In this document: positions 1 to 6,781 of the stretch, one piece after another
Position numbering within the stretch: the stretch's first letter is position 1
How the letters are laid out: each line of letters starts with the position of its first letter
Assembly (NCBI GenBank): GCA_026706505.1
Contig: JAPOYQ010000641.1
Span: 1 to 7,624 of the forward strand
From: Gemmatimonadota bacterium
GTDB taxonomy: Bacteria > Latescibacterota > UBA2968 > UBA8231
DNA: 7,624 bases
Reading direction: 5' to 3'
Made by a program: the position numbers and the translations under genes
The notes under the pieces: model-generated
What the model saw: only the letters and a program-made list of their open reading frames with translations
Told to the model about the DNA's origin: nothing
Database searches by the model: none

Positions 1-39
1 GGTGACGGGCTCTCCGCTCCCCGTCCAGTGGCCTGTGGG

Positions 40-867
40 CTATATCATGTTGGCCCTCCCCTCCTGCGTTATGCTGTACCGCTCTTGGTCGTTTTCGTAC
101 AGCCCGGCGCTGTCGTGCAGGGTCGGTATCTCGATGATGCTGATTCCCAGCGCCTCGATGATCGGACGCGGGTCCTTGTCCATGATGCTGTGCGTCGCAC
201 CGGAAAGCTGGATGCCGTTGCGGTGCATCACGAAGGTGATGGGCGCGCCGGCGACGTCGGCGCCGTTGAACCCGTTGAGCGCCTGCCCCGAAACCCAGCC
301 GGCGTCGCCGCAGTGGGTGATGACCCAGGCGCCGTCGCGGCGGGCGCGCTTGCCGAGGGCCTGCCCGACGGCGACGGGAATCATCACCCCGAGGCGTCCG
401 CCGTTGAGCTGGGTCCCCCCGGGCAGCCAGGAGACGTGGCCGGGAAAATCCAGGCCGCGGCGGAAGCCCTCGACGACCGCCTCTTCGCCGACGAACCCGA
501 AGGCGGCGAGGCTGGCGTAGTAGCCGATGCTGGTGTGGGCGTGCTCGATCGTGTACTCGACGCGCTCGTAGTCGGTGCAGCTCAGCGTCAGCAGCAGGCC
601 GGGAATCAGCTCGAGGCCGCCGCCGAGGTGATCGAGCTCGCCGATGGCCGCCAGGGAGGCGAGGGAGCGGATCGCGGTGCGGGCGGACTGGACCTGCAGC
701 GCCTCGAGAAGGTCGGCCTGGGCCCGGGTCAGCTTCTCCTGGGAGCCGACGTCGATCCGCAGGGGCAGCACCTCGGAGGCCACCTCCGCTCCGAGGTAGC
801 CGGTGGACCTGAGCAGCTTACGGTTGCGCCGCTCCTGACCCTGGATTCCCGCCCGCAACCCGTTCAT
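40..867 (-). CDS. Transketolase-like ThDP-binding N-terminal domain protein, possibly interrupted by an in-frame TAG
   Basis: The 275-residue product matches the thiamine-diphosphate-binding half of transketolase-type enzymes, which transfer two-carbon units between sugars. Visible marks are H-A-H at 109-111 in a transketolase-like context (HAHTSIGYYASLAAFG), a glycine-rich LPGGTQLNGGRLG stretch at 148-160 followed by VAVG, and a ThDP/Mg motif starting GDAG at 187-190 with N217 about 29 residues after D188, the usual spacing. The pyrimidine-binding and C-terminal domains of a full transketolase (over 600 residues) are absent. The stop is TAG at 42-40. Past it the frame stays open to the window edge and reads PTGHWTGSGEPVT, which looks like family sequence after MI-Y. 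So this is either a broken or misread long gene, or the first half of a split enzyme. The ATG at 867 is the first possible start after an in-frame upstream TAG. The ribosome site is weak (AAGG, close to the ATG). Fold assignment is firm; substrate is unknown. Confidence 0.8.
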   Translation of the reverse strand: MNGLRAGIQGQERRNRKLLRSTGYLGAEVASEVLPLRIDVGSQEKLTRAQADLLEALQVQSARTAIRSLASLAAIGELDHLGGGLELIPGLLLTLSCTDYERVEYTIEHAHTSIGYYASLAAFGFVGEEAVVEGFRRGLDFPGHVSWLPGGTQLNGGRLGVMIPVAVGQALGKRARRDGAWVITHCGDAGWVSGQALNGFNGADVAGAPITFVMHRNGIQLSGATHSIMDKDPRPIIEALGISIIEIPTLHDSAGLYENDQERYSITQEGRANMI

Positions 868-1094
868 GGACCTTGGATCGAACCGCCGGCGGCCATGCCG
901 GGAACTGCCGGCGCGCTACCCGAAAGACTTGCCGGAGTGTGAGTGAACATCTGTTGTAACTCGTTGTTTTTCCGCGTTTTGAAATACCCGAATCGCGGCC
1001 GCCCGGAACCCGCCGCGCGAACGGGAAGTTCGCCGATGCCCCTCCTGTTTGCAAGCAGTCGATCCAGGTTACGGGAACTGAACGGCATCGGCCA

Positions 1095-1123
1095 TTGTCC
1101 GCTGCGAGCCTGAAGTTTACAAT
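1095..1123 (+). promoter_or_regulatory. Predicted sigma70-type promoter of the toxin-antitoxin operon
   Basis: A TTGTCC hexamer (1095-1100, four of six consensus bases) and a TACAAT hexamer (1118-1123, five of six) are separated by exactly 17 nt. They lie about 70 nt before the antitoxin start, which would give a leader of roughly 60 nt. It is in a locally AT-richer patch of an otherwise GC-rich window. Found by eye; no transcript data. Confidence 0.5.
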
Positions 1124-1138
1124 TCAAAATGTCAAACT
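1114..1138. promoter_or_regulatory. Imperfect inverted repeat over the -10 box, candidate antitoxin operator
   Basis: The left arm AGTTTACA (1114-1121) is the reverse complement of the right arm TGT-c-AAACT (1130-1138), with one unpaired C at 1133 and an 8-nt AT-rich centre. It overlaps the predicted -10 hexamer and start point. Phd/YefM antitoxins are known to repress their own operons by binding such palindromes, so this is the best operator candidate here. The assignment is inferred from position and symmetry. Confidence 0.4.
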
Positions 1139-1192
1139 CTTCCGCGGTAAGGAGAATAGCCATCCACCCGAGGACTTGGGAGGAGGTCGACC

Positions 1193-1435
1193 ATGAGAGC
1201 CACGGCGAAGGACCTGAGGTTTCACGTCAAGGAGTTGTTGGCCACCGTCGGCAGGGGCGAGGAGGTAGTTATCACCTACCGCGGCCGGCCCTGCGCGAAG
1301 CTGGTGCCCATCGGCCACGAGCCGGAGATAGAGATGGGGGAGGAAGAAACCGGGGCGTTCGGCATGTGGGCGGATTACGCCGAGTCGGCGGATGTCGCGG
1401 ATTACGTGCGCAAACTACGCCGCGGCCGGAACTGA
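1193..1435 (+). CDS. Phd/YefM-type antitoxin (VapB-like)
   Basis: This 80-residue protein is the antitoxin of a type II pair: it should neutralise the downstream PIN toxin by direct binding and repress the operon. Residues 1-41 show the Phd/YefM pattern: a short N-terminal strand and helix (ATAKDLRFHVKELL), a G-R-G turn, then EEVVITYRGRPCAKLVPI, the family's hallmark strand pair. The acidic middle (46-53) is probably flexible. The C-terminal AFGMWAD followed by DVADYVRKLRRGR is the likely toxin-binding segment. The start is set by an ideal Shine-Dalgarno sequence, AGGAGG at 1181-1186, six nt before the ATG. The stop TGA directly abuts the toxin ATG, so the two are translationally coupled. Length is normal for the family. 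No subfamily symbol is given because VapB names also cover other folds. Confidence 0.9.
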   Translation: MRATAKDLRFHVKELLATVGRGEEVVITYRGRPCAKLVPIGHEPEIEMGEEETGAFGMWADYAESADVADYVRKLRRGRN

Positions 1436-1819
1436 ATGCTCGTCGATACCGACGTTTTCATCTGGTACTTCAGAGGGGACAGGCGGGCCTTCCAGGCGGT
1501 CGAGGAGGAATCCGACCTCTGCATGTCCGTGGTGACCTACATGGAGCTGGTGCAGGGAATGCGGGACGGCAACGAGTTGAGAAACCTGCGCCGTTCCCTG
1601 CGGCGGTGGAACGCTCGCCTGCTCTACGTCACCGAGGAGATTTCAGCCCGGGCGATGTTCTACGTCGAACGACACTACCTCAGCCACTCCCTGCAGATCG
1701 CCGACGCCCTGATCGGGGCGACCGCAACCGTCCACGGCCGCGCGCTGCTGACGGCGAACGACAGGCATTATCGCGCCGTAAAGGAAATCCGCATCAAACG
1801 CTTTCGACCGTCAGGTTGA
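1436..1819 (+). CDS. vapC: PIN-domain ribonuclease toxin (VapC-type)
   Basis: A 127-residue PIN-domain protein, the toxin of the pair. VapC-type toxins are Mg-dependent endoribonucleases that cut specific RNAs such as tRNAs or rRNA when released from the antitoxin. The acidic active-site residues are all in place: D4 in LVDTDVFIWYF (D6 close by), E37 in SVVTYMELVQG, D90 in LQIADALIGATA, and D109 in LLTANDRHY. The length is typical, and no residue needed for activity appears lost, so the toxin is predicted to be active. Its ATG follows the antitoxin TGA with no gap, and there is no strong ribosome site of its own, which fits coupled translation that keeps antitoxin in excess. Only 11 nt separate its stop from that of the convergent dehydrogenase gene, and no clear terminator hairpin is visible there. 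Confidence 0.92.
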   Translation: MLVDTDVFIWYFRGDRRAFQAVEEESDLCMSVVTYMELVQGMRDGNELRNLRRSLRRWNARLLYVTEEISARAMFYVERHYLSHSLQIADALIGATATVHGRALLTANDRHYRAVKEIRIKRFRPSG

Positions 1820-1830
1820 GAGGTCTGGAG

Positions 1831-2889
1831 CTACTCCTGCTGCGGCGAGCCGGCCGATGACGGACACCGATCCCGCGGCTGGAACTGATCCGCCAGGTGC
1901 TCCGCCCAGGAGCGGTTGGCGTCGGCGGTGCGCCCGGCGATATGGGGCGTGTGCACGACGTTGTGCCTGCCGATCAGAGGGTCGTCCGGCGGCAGCGGCT
2001 CGATGTCGAAGACGTCGGCGGCAAGGCTCAACTCGTCGGCGAGCACCCGGCGCCGCAGGGCCGCCATGTCGCAGACTTCCGCCCGGGTGACCAGCACGAC
2101 CAGACAGCCTCCCGGCAGGGCGCGGATGTGGTCGGCGCTGGCCAGCCCCCTGGTTGACTCGGTGAGAGGCACCATCGGCGCGAAGACCTCGGCATCCTCC
2201 ACGAGGCGCGCCAGGTGGTGCTCCCGGCGCGAGCCGGCCCGATGGAAGGCGGGCTCGGCCGCATACGGATCCCAGGCTGCCACATCGGCCCCCAGGGCCC
2301 TGGCGAAGGCGGCGTAGCGGCTGCCGACGTTGCCGGCGCCGACCACCCTGACCCGCTTGCCGGCGAGGGTCCCGTTGGCGAAGGCGGGGTCGTCGCTGTA
2401 CTGCACCCCCCGCTGCCCCGGGGCCCCGATGCCGCCGGCCGGACGCCAGTCCCAGTCGGGGGCGGCCGTGGCGATCCCGGTGTGCAGCTGCGGAATGCGG
2501 CGCAGCGCGCACAGGGTGAGGGCCAGCCCGCACTCGGCGACCGACTGGCCCCAGAACCCCTCGGACAGCCGCCTGTACAAGACCACACCTCTCTCGGCGA
2601 GCGCCGCCTCGCAATCGTCGGCAAGACGGTTAGGGGGCCCCTGGAAGGTCGCCTCCCGCAGCGACGGAAACGCCTCGAGGCAGTCATGGGTGACGCGGAC
2701 CCCGAGGCAGGCCAGCCTGCGCACCCGGGCTGCCTGTTCGCCGGCCACCTCCCCCAGGGGGCGGTCGTCCCCGTGGGCGAGGCGCCGGAATCCGACCACT
2801 CCCTGCCGTTGCCACAGGTCGCGGAAGTGGTCGGCCGCCCAGGGCCAGCCCCCGTCGAAACCGCTGTGCACGGCGATGAAGCTGTCCAT
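1831..2889 (-). CDS. D-isomer-specific 2-hydroxyacid dehydrogenase family protein
   Basis: A 352-residue NAD-dependent dehydrogenase of the D-2-hydroxyacid family, which interconverts 2-keto acids and D-2-hydroxy acids in the cytosol. The nucleotide-binding loop is GAGNVG at 184-189, with D207 (AAWDPY) at the end of the next strand, favouring NAD. The catalytic trio is visible: R269 in VTRAEV, E297 in FDIEPL, and H316 in HTPHIAG. The segment SVAECGLALTLCALRR (116-131) is the usual helix of the catalytic domain. Residues 336-352 look like a disordered tail. The N-terminal 100 residues are less typical, so the substrate (glyoxylate, hydroxypyruvate, phosphoglycerate or other) cannot be told. 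The ATG directly follows the TAG of the upstream cupin-fusion gene and has a GGAGG-type ribosome site inside that gene's end, so the pair is surely one transcript. Confidence 0.9.
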   Translation of the reverse strand: MDSFIAVHSGFDGGWPWAADHFRDLWQRQGVVGFRRLAHGDDRPLGEVAGEQAARVRRLACLGVRVTHDCLEAFPSLREATFQGPPNRLADDCEAALAERGVVLYRRLSEGFWGQSVAECGLALTLCALRRIPQLHTGIATAAPDWDWRPAGGIGAPGQRGVQYSDDPAFANGTLAGKRVRVVGAGNVGSRYAAFARALGADVAAWDPYAAEPAFHRAGSRREHHLARLVEDAEVFAPMVPLTESTRGLASADHIRALPGGCLVVLVTRAEVCDMAALRRRVLADELSLAADVFDIEPLPPDDPLIGRHNVVHTPHIAGRTADANRSWAEHLADQFQPRDRCPSSAGSPQQE

Positions 2890-3951
2890 CTACTCCCCCT
2901 CCCAGTAGTCGACGGCGTCCCGCTTCCGGAAGATGCGGGAGCCGGGCCGGCGGATGAAGTTGACCTTGTCCGAGTCCGGGTACTCGGCGACGTCCCCCTG
3001 CCGGCGGTCGCCGAGAGCGAGCAGCTCGCAGGGCTCGTCCCCTTCGTTCGTGAACTTGTGGGCGCCGCCCGGTCCCGGGGGAAAGGCGATGAAATCCCCC
3101 TTGCGCACCGGCCGGTCGCCCCGCGGGGTGACCAGGGTGCACTCACCTTCGACGGCGAAGAACAGCTCTTCGGCGAGGTGGTGGAAATGAAGGGGGAAGG
3201 TCGACTGTCCCGGCGGCAGGCGGATCAGGCGGTAGCCGAGGTTGCGGGCGCCGACGAGGGCGTCGATCTCCCTGGCGTCCCAGGCGTACCCCTCGCGGCG
3301 CGAGCAGGGGGTCCAGTCCACGTCACCGCTGTTGACCTGGTTGATGTAGATGTCCGTTCGCCCTTCGAGGCACTCGAGCAACCGCTCCCGGGCATCCCGC
3401 ATGACGGAGTGGCCGTCGCCGACGACGATGGCGTCGAAATCGAGCGCCAGCAGCTTGCGCACCTCCAGGGCCGCCGCCGCAGGATCTTCCAGGACCTCGT
3501 CCATCAACAGCGAGAACCGCCCCACCGGCGCTCCCACCACGAGGTCGCTGGCGAGGATGGTCCGCTTCTCCGGCCAGTACAGGACGATCTCCCCGGCGCT
3601 CTTCCCGAAGCGGAGCTGCACCGCCCGCAGCCCGGGCACGATCTCCTCGCCGTCGCCGACGGTGCGGTCCACCTGCGCTTCGATACCCTCCGCGTCTTCG
3701 GGGTGAGCGACGACCTGCGCGCCGCAGCGCTCGCGGAAGGCGGCGGCTTCCCGCTGGTGGTCCCTGTTGGTCACCACGATCCACTTCGCGCCCCCGAGGT
3801 GGTCCAGCTGCCGCAGGTCCGACTCGATCATCGGCACCGGATCGACCAGCACGTTGCCTCCCTCCCGGACCCAGAGGTGGCCGTTGAAATCGATCTGCCG
3901 GCGCTCGCTGAACACCGACCAGCAGAACAGGTCGTTGAATACCGCTTTCAT
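2890..3951 (-). CDS. Metallo-beta-lactamase-like domain fused to a C-terminal cupin
   Basis: The product has 353 residues from the chosen start. Residues 1 to about 200 follow the metallo-beta-lactamase order: IDFNGHLWV strands, VDP at 37-39, VVTNRDHQREA around 59-69, ILASD at 132-136 and VVGDGHS at 176-182. The metal motif is degenerate: of HxHxDH only D64-H65 remains, the two leading histidines being V and N. D136 and H181 are kept. Residues 235-320 form a complete cupin: H255-x-H257-x3-E261, G269, then the second motif GDFIAFPPGPGGAHKFTN with H298. It ends in DYWEGE, as I recall for related cupins. The ATG at 3951 is chosen over an in-frame TTG at 3966 because a perfect AGGAGG (3962-3957) sits six nt before it and overlaps that TTG region. 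It leads the operon with the dehydrogenase. The cupin could act as an isomerase, an oxygenase or a ligand sensor; the reaction is unknown. Confidence 0.85.
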   Translation of the reverse strand: MKAVFNDLFCWSVFSERRQIDFNGHLWVREGGNVLVDPVPMIESDLRQLDHLGGAKWIVVTNRDHQREAAAFRERCGAQVVAHPEDAEGIEAQVDRTVGDGEEIVPGLRAVQLRFGKSAGEIVLYWPEKRTILASDLVVGAPVGRFSLLMDEVLEDPAAAALEVRKLLALDFDAIVVGDGHSVMRDARERLLECLEGRTDIYINQVNSGDVDWTPCSRREGYAWDAREIDALVGARNLGYRLIRLPPGQSTFPLHFHHLAEELFFAVEGECTLVTPRGDRPVRKGDFIAFPPGPGGAHKFTNEGDEPCELLALGDRRQGDVAEYPDSDKVNFIRRPGSRIFRKRDAVDYWEGE

Positions 3952-4309
3952 GCCTCGCCTCCTCAACCGGGTTCATGCCGGAAAACCTTGGTTGAATTCT
4001 GTCACCGGAGGGCATCGTGCCTTCGAAATTCGGTGGCGCGGATGTCCGGGTGTGGCTGATCATGCGGCCCCGGCAGGCGGCGATTTCCCGCCCCTGAACA
4101 TTCGCGATACCGGTTCGTTGACCCTGCCATGCCCCCGGTTATCTTCCGGCCCTTCCTACCGGGAGGTGAAAATAGCGGATACGGGCGCCCCGGGTCTGCC
4201 GGCCCTCCGACCCACGATGCAGGCAAGACGCCATCCGGCCATGGCCGGCGGCAGCCAAAAACCAGCCCCTTCCTCCCAATCCGCCCTCCGAAAAACCTGA
4301 AAGAGACGA
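3952..4309. other. Divergent intergenic region, 358 nt
   Basis: No credible gene is seen here; open frames crossing it show no protein-family pattern. It separates the minus-strand cupin-fusion operon from the plus-strand paralog operon and must hold the promoters for both. One modest plus-strand promoter candidate (4118-4145) and a 14-nt perfect palindrome, CCGGCCATGGCCGG (4235-4248), are the only structures I could pick out. Such GC palindromes arise often by chance in DNA of this composition. No convincing promoter was found for the minus-strand genes. Confidence 0.6.
4118..4145 (+). promoter_or_regulatory. Weak candidate sigma70 promoter for the paralog operon
   Basis: TTGACC (4118-4123, five of six -35 bases) is followed after 16 nt by TATCTT (4140-4145, four of six -10 bases). 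It would give a leader of about 160 nt before the first paralog. The match is modest and the leader long, so this is only a candidate. Confidence 0.25.
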
Positions 4310-5518
4310 ATGACCTCCACCGCTGGAGCGACGCGGCCCCGGATCGCCGCCATCGTCACCGAGTACCGCAAGTACTCCCACGCCCAGCACATCTGCGACC
4401 GCTTCCTCGAAGGCTACGGCTGGAATAGCCGGCACCATCGCCCGCCCATGGATCTGGTCTCGCTGTACGTAGATCAGCGTCCCGAAGGCGATCTGAGCCA
4501 AGATCGGGCGACCCGCTTCCCCCACATGGAGATCTACCCCACCGTCGCCGACGCCCTGACGCTGGGCGGCGCAGATTTGGCCGTCGATGGCGTCCTACTC
4601 ATCGCCGAGCACGGCACTTATGGGCACAATGAAAAGGGCCAGCACCTCTACCCGCGCTACGAGCTTTTCAAACAGATCGCCTCGGTCTATCGCACAACCG
4701 GCAAGAGCGCGCCCGTGTTCAACGACAAGCACCTTTCCTGGAACTGGGACTGGTGCCAAGAGATGTACGATGTCTCGCAGGAACTCGACTTCGCCTTCAT
4801 GGCCGGTTCCTCGCTGCCCGTTACCTGGCGCACCCCTTCGCTCGACATGCCCCTTGGTGCCGAAGTCGAAGAAGCAGTCTGCGTCTGCTATGGCGGCGTC
4901 GATAGCTACGACTTCCACGGCTTGGAGACCTTGCAGTGCATGGTCGAGCGCAGAAGGGGCGGCGAGACCGGGGTCAAATGGCTCCGGGCCCACCGCGACG
5001 ATGCCTTCTGGCAAGCGCACGCCGAGGGCGCGTGGTCGCGCGAGCTTTTTGAAGCCTGCCTCTGCCGCAGCCACACGCTCACTCCGGCAAGACCTGGGTT
5101 CAACAACCCCTTCCCCACCATCGACGAACTCAAGCATCTAGTCGAGAGCCCCGTCGCCTACCAGTACGAGCACGCCGACGGCCTCCTTTCGACCATGATG
5201 CTGATGAACGGGCTAGTCCAAGATTTCAACTTCGCCGCTCGGCTCACGGGACGGGACGAGCCGTTCTCTACTCAGATGTACTTGCCCATGCCCCCGGCCC
5301 GCACTACGCTGGCCAATTTCTTCAGCCCGCTGACCAACAACATCGAGCAGATGTTCCTGACCGGCAAAGCCACCTATCCAGTCGAACGCACTCTGCTCAC
5401 CTCGGGCTTGGTCATCGCCGGCGTCGATAGCCTTCAGCAAGACCAAATCCAGATCGAGACGCCTCATCTAAACATCGCCTACCAAGCCACTGAAGAATCC
5501 ACTTTCTGGAGAACCTAG
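4310..5518 (+). CDS. Uncharacterised protein, Gfo/Idh-like layout, first of two tandem paralogs
   Basis: I do not recognise a named family for this 402-residue protein. No signal peptide or membrane segment is seen, so it should be cytosolic. It starts with a strand (RIAAIVTEYR) and a conserved SHAQH (23-27), then VSLYVDQRPEGDLSQDRA (50-67), YPTVADALTLGG (76-87), DGVLLIAEHG (93-102), NDKHLS (138-143), and GSSLPVTWR (166-174). H203/E206 precede ERRRGGETG (213-221), and YEHADG lies at 286-291. The strand order, the D-x-V-L-L-I strand and the lysine K140 in NDKHL match a Gfo/Idh/MocA Rossmann domain with its EKP lysine, but GxGxxG is missing. The ATG at 4310 has only a weak AAAGAGA ribosome site; no better start precedes the conserved region. 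It leads the operon, 47 nt before its paralog. The Gfo/Idh link is inference; function unknown. Confidence 0.85.
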   Translation: MTSTAGATRPRIAAIVTEYRKYSHAQHICDRFLEGYGWNSRHHRPPMDLVSLYVDQRPEGDLSQDRATRFPHMEIYPTVADALTLGGADLAVDGVLLIAEHGTYGHNEKGQHLYPRYELFKQIASVYRTTGKSAPVFNDKHLSWNWDWCQEMYDVSQELDFAFMAGSSLPVTWRTPSLDMPLGAEVEEAVCVCYGGVDSYDFHGLETLQCMVERRRGGETGVKWLRAHRDDAFWQAHAEGAWSRELFEACLCRSHTLTPARPGFNNPFPTIDELKHLVESPVAYQYEHADGLLSTMMLMNGLVQDFNFAARLTGRDEPFSTQMYLPMPPARTTLANFFSPLTNNIEQMFLTGKATYPVERTLLTSGLVIAGVDSLQQDQIQIETPHLNIAYQATEESTFWRT

Positions 5519-5565
5519 TTTCTCTTAAGGCCCTCTCGCCTCTTTCCCTGGAGCTTTCGTCGCCC

Positions 5566-6747
5566 ATGGCCACCAAACGCATCGCCGTCATCGCTACCAT
5601 CTATCGCTACCTCTCGCACGCCCAGCACTTTGCCGACCGCTTCGTAGTCGGCTATCCCTACGGCGGCCGCTGGCACCGTCCCGACTGCAAAATCGTCTCG
5701 CTCTACGTCGATCAGCAGCCCGAAGGCGACCAAAGCCAAGACCGGGCGCGCGAATTCGGCTTCGCCGTGTACCCCACCATCGCCGAGGCCCTGCGCTGCG
5801 GCGGCGACGAACTAGCTTGCGACGCGGTGCTGATCATCGGCGAGCACGGCGAGTACCCCAGAAACGACAAAGGACAGGTTCTGTACCCGCGCTACGAGTT
5901 TTTCAAAGAATGTGTCAAAGTCTTTGAAGAAGACGGCCGCACCGCGCCCATCTACAACGACAAGCACCTCTCCTACAGCTTTGACAAGGCGCGAGAAATG
6001 GTAGATGATGGCCACCGGCTCGGCTTCCCGATCCTCGCCGGTTCGTCGCTGCCGGTCACTTGGCGTCTGCCCGATGTCGAGCTGCCCTTGGGCTGCCAGA
6101 TCGAAGAGGCGCTGATGGTCGGCGTCGGCGGCTCCGACCCCATGGATTATCACGCGCTAGAGGCCATGCAGTGCATGATCGAGCGTCGCTCCGGCGGCGA
6201 GACCGGCGTCAAATCCGTGCAATTGATCGAAGGAGACGACGTATGGAAGGCGGGCGAAGACGGCCGCTATTCCCTAAGACTGCTAGACTCCGCCCTCTCG
6301 CGCAGCGACTCCCCTTGCGGCAAAACCGACGAAGACGGCCGCACCCAAGACCTGCTCGGCAATGGCGAGTTGCCCGGGCTCGTCGAAGAGCCAGCCGCGT
6401 ACTTCATCGAGCACAACGACGGCCTCAAGACGACCCTCCTGATGCTCAACGGCGCCATCCGCGACTACTGCTTCGCCTGTAAGATAGCTGGCGAGGACGA
6501 TCCCATCTCGACCCAATTTTTCTTGCCGCCGACGCCCAACGTCACGTACTCAGCCTGTCTGGTGGCCAAGATCTGGGAAATGATCGAGACCGGTCGTGCG
6601 CCCTTCCCCGCCGAGCGCACCCTAATCGTCAGCGGCGCGCTCGAAAGCTGCCTGACCTCCAAAGTAGACGGCCACAAGCGGCTCGAAACACCCCACCTCA
6701 AGGTGGAGTACCAAGCGCCAGCCGAATCGCATCACGGCCGCTTCTAA
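5566..6747 (+). CDS. Uncharacterised protein, Gfo/Idh-like layout, second tandem paralog
   Basis: A 393-residue paralog of the preceding gene, alike over nearly its full length but clearly diverged, so the duplication is old. Shared blocks in order are SHAQH (17-21), VSLYVDQQPEGDQSQDRA (44-61), YPTIAEAL (69-76), LIIGEHGEYP with E93/H94, KGQVLYPRYEFFK (102-114), NDKHLS (131-136), GSSLPVTWR (159-167), H196/E199, ERRSGGETGVK (206-216), IEHNDG (281-286) and ETPHL (374-378). Residues 216-270 differ most between the two and may set specificity or pairing. Residues kept in both (H18, H21, D49, E93, H94, D132, K133, H134, H196, E199) are the best active-site candidates. The ATG at 5566 has only a distant GGAG. 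Coding continues after 34 nt into the aldo/keto reductase, suggesting one transcript. The pair may form a heteromer, but nothing in the sequence proves it. Confidence 0.85.
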   Translation: MATKRIAVIATIYRYLSHAQHFADRFVVGYPYGGRWHRPDCKIVSLYVDQQPEGDQSQDRAREFGFAVYPTIAEALRCGGDELACDAVLIIGEHGEYPRNDKGQVLYPRYEFFKECVKVFEEDGRTAPIYNDKHLSYSFDKAREMVDDGHRLGFPILAGSSLPVTWRLPDVELPLGCQIEEALMVGVGGSDPMDYHALEAMQCMIERRSGGETGVKSVQLIEGDDVWKAGEDGRYSLRLLDSALSRSDSPCGKTDEDGRTQDLLGNGELPGLVEEPAAYFIEHNDGLKTTLLMLNGAIRDYCFACKIAGEDDPISTQFFLPPTPNVTYSACLVAKIWEMIETGRAPFPAERTLIVSGALESCLTSKVDGHKRLETPHLKVEYQAPAESHHGRF

Positions 6748-6781
6748 CAACTTAGATCAATCTGTAGAAAGGAAGCATCCC

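Noticed and set aside
28..942. A 304-codon plus-strand frame opposite the transketolase-like gene.
   Set aside because: It is antisense to a gene with an evident ThDP motif, and its product is low-complexity Gly/Ala/Val/Glu sequence.
864..1163. A 99-codon minus-strand frame whose TGA overlaps the ATG of the transketolase-like gene (ATGA).
   Set aside because: The four-base overlap looks like coupling, but the protein has no recognisable pattern, runs through the AT-richer promoter region of the toxin-antitoxin operon, and has no good ribosome site.
1129..1860. A 243-codon plus-strand frame through the antitoxin and toxin genes.
   Set aside because: It is an out-of-frame reading of two well-supported genes that have their own start signals and motifs.
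1811..2614. Arg/Gly-rich 267-codon minus-strand frame inside the dehydrogenase gene.
   Set aside because: Shadow frame of the dehydrogenase; composition and lack of motifs mark it as non-coding.
1..3951. UAG recoding (for example pyrrolysine) suggested by the TAG inside the transketolase-like frame and the in-frame TAG-ATG junction.
   Set aside because: UAG sits at natural protein ends here (the cupin ending DYWEGE, the dehydrogenase tail, the first paralog), and no recoding element or tRNA is visible.
3952..3966. TTG at 3966 as the start of the cupin-fusion gene.
   Set aside because: The TTG is overlapped by the AGGAGG that serves the ATG at 3951 with ideal spacing, so the later start is preferred.
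2215..4059. A 614-codon open frame on the plus strand opposite the dehydrogenase and cupin-fusion genes.
   Set aside because: Its translation has no family pattern and is rich in Gly/Pro/Ala/Arg/Val. It lies exactly antisense to two genes with clear catalytic motifs. In GC-rich DNA such stop-free antisense frames are common.
4235..4248. Perfect 14-nt palindrome CCGGCCATGGCCGG as an operator.
   Set aside because: Made only of stacked GC-rich units in GC-rich DNA, single copy, and about 60 nt before the gene with no linked promoter; chance is a sufficient explanation.
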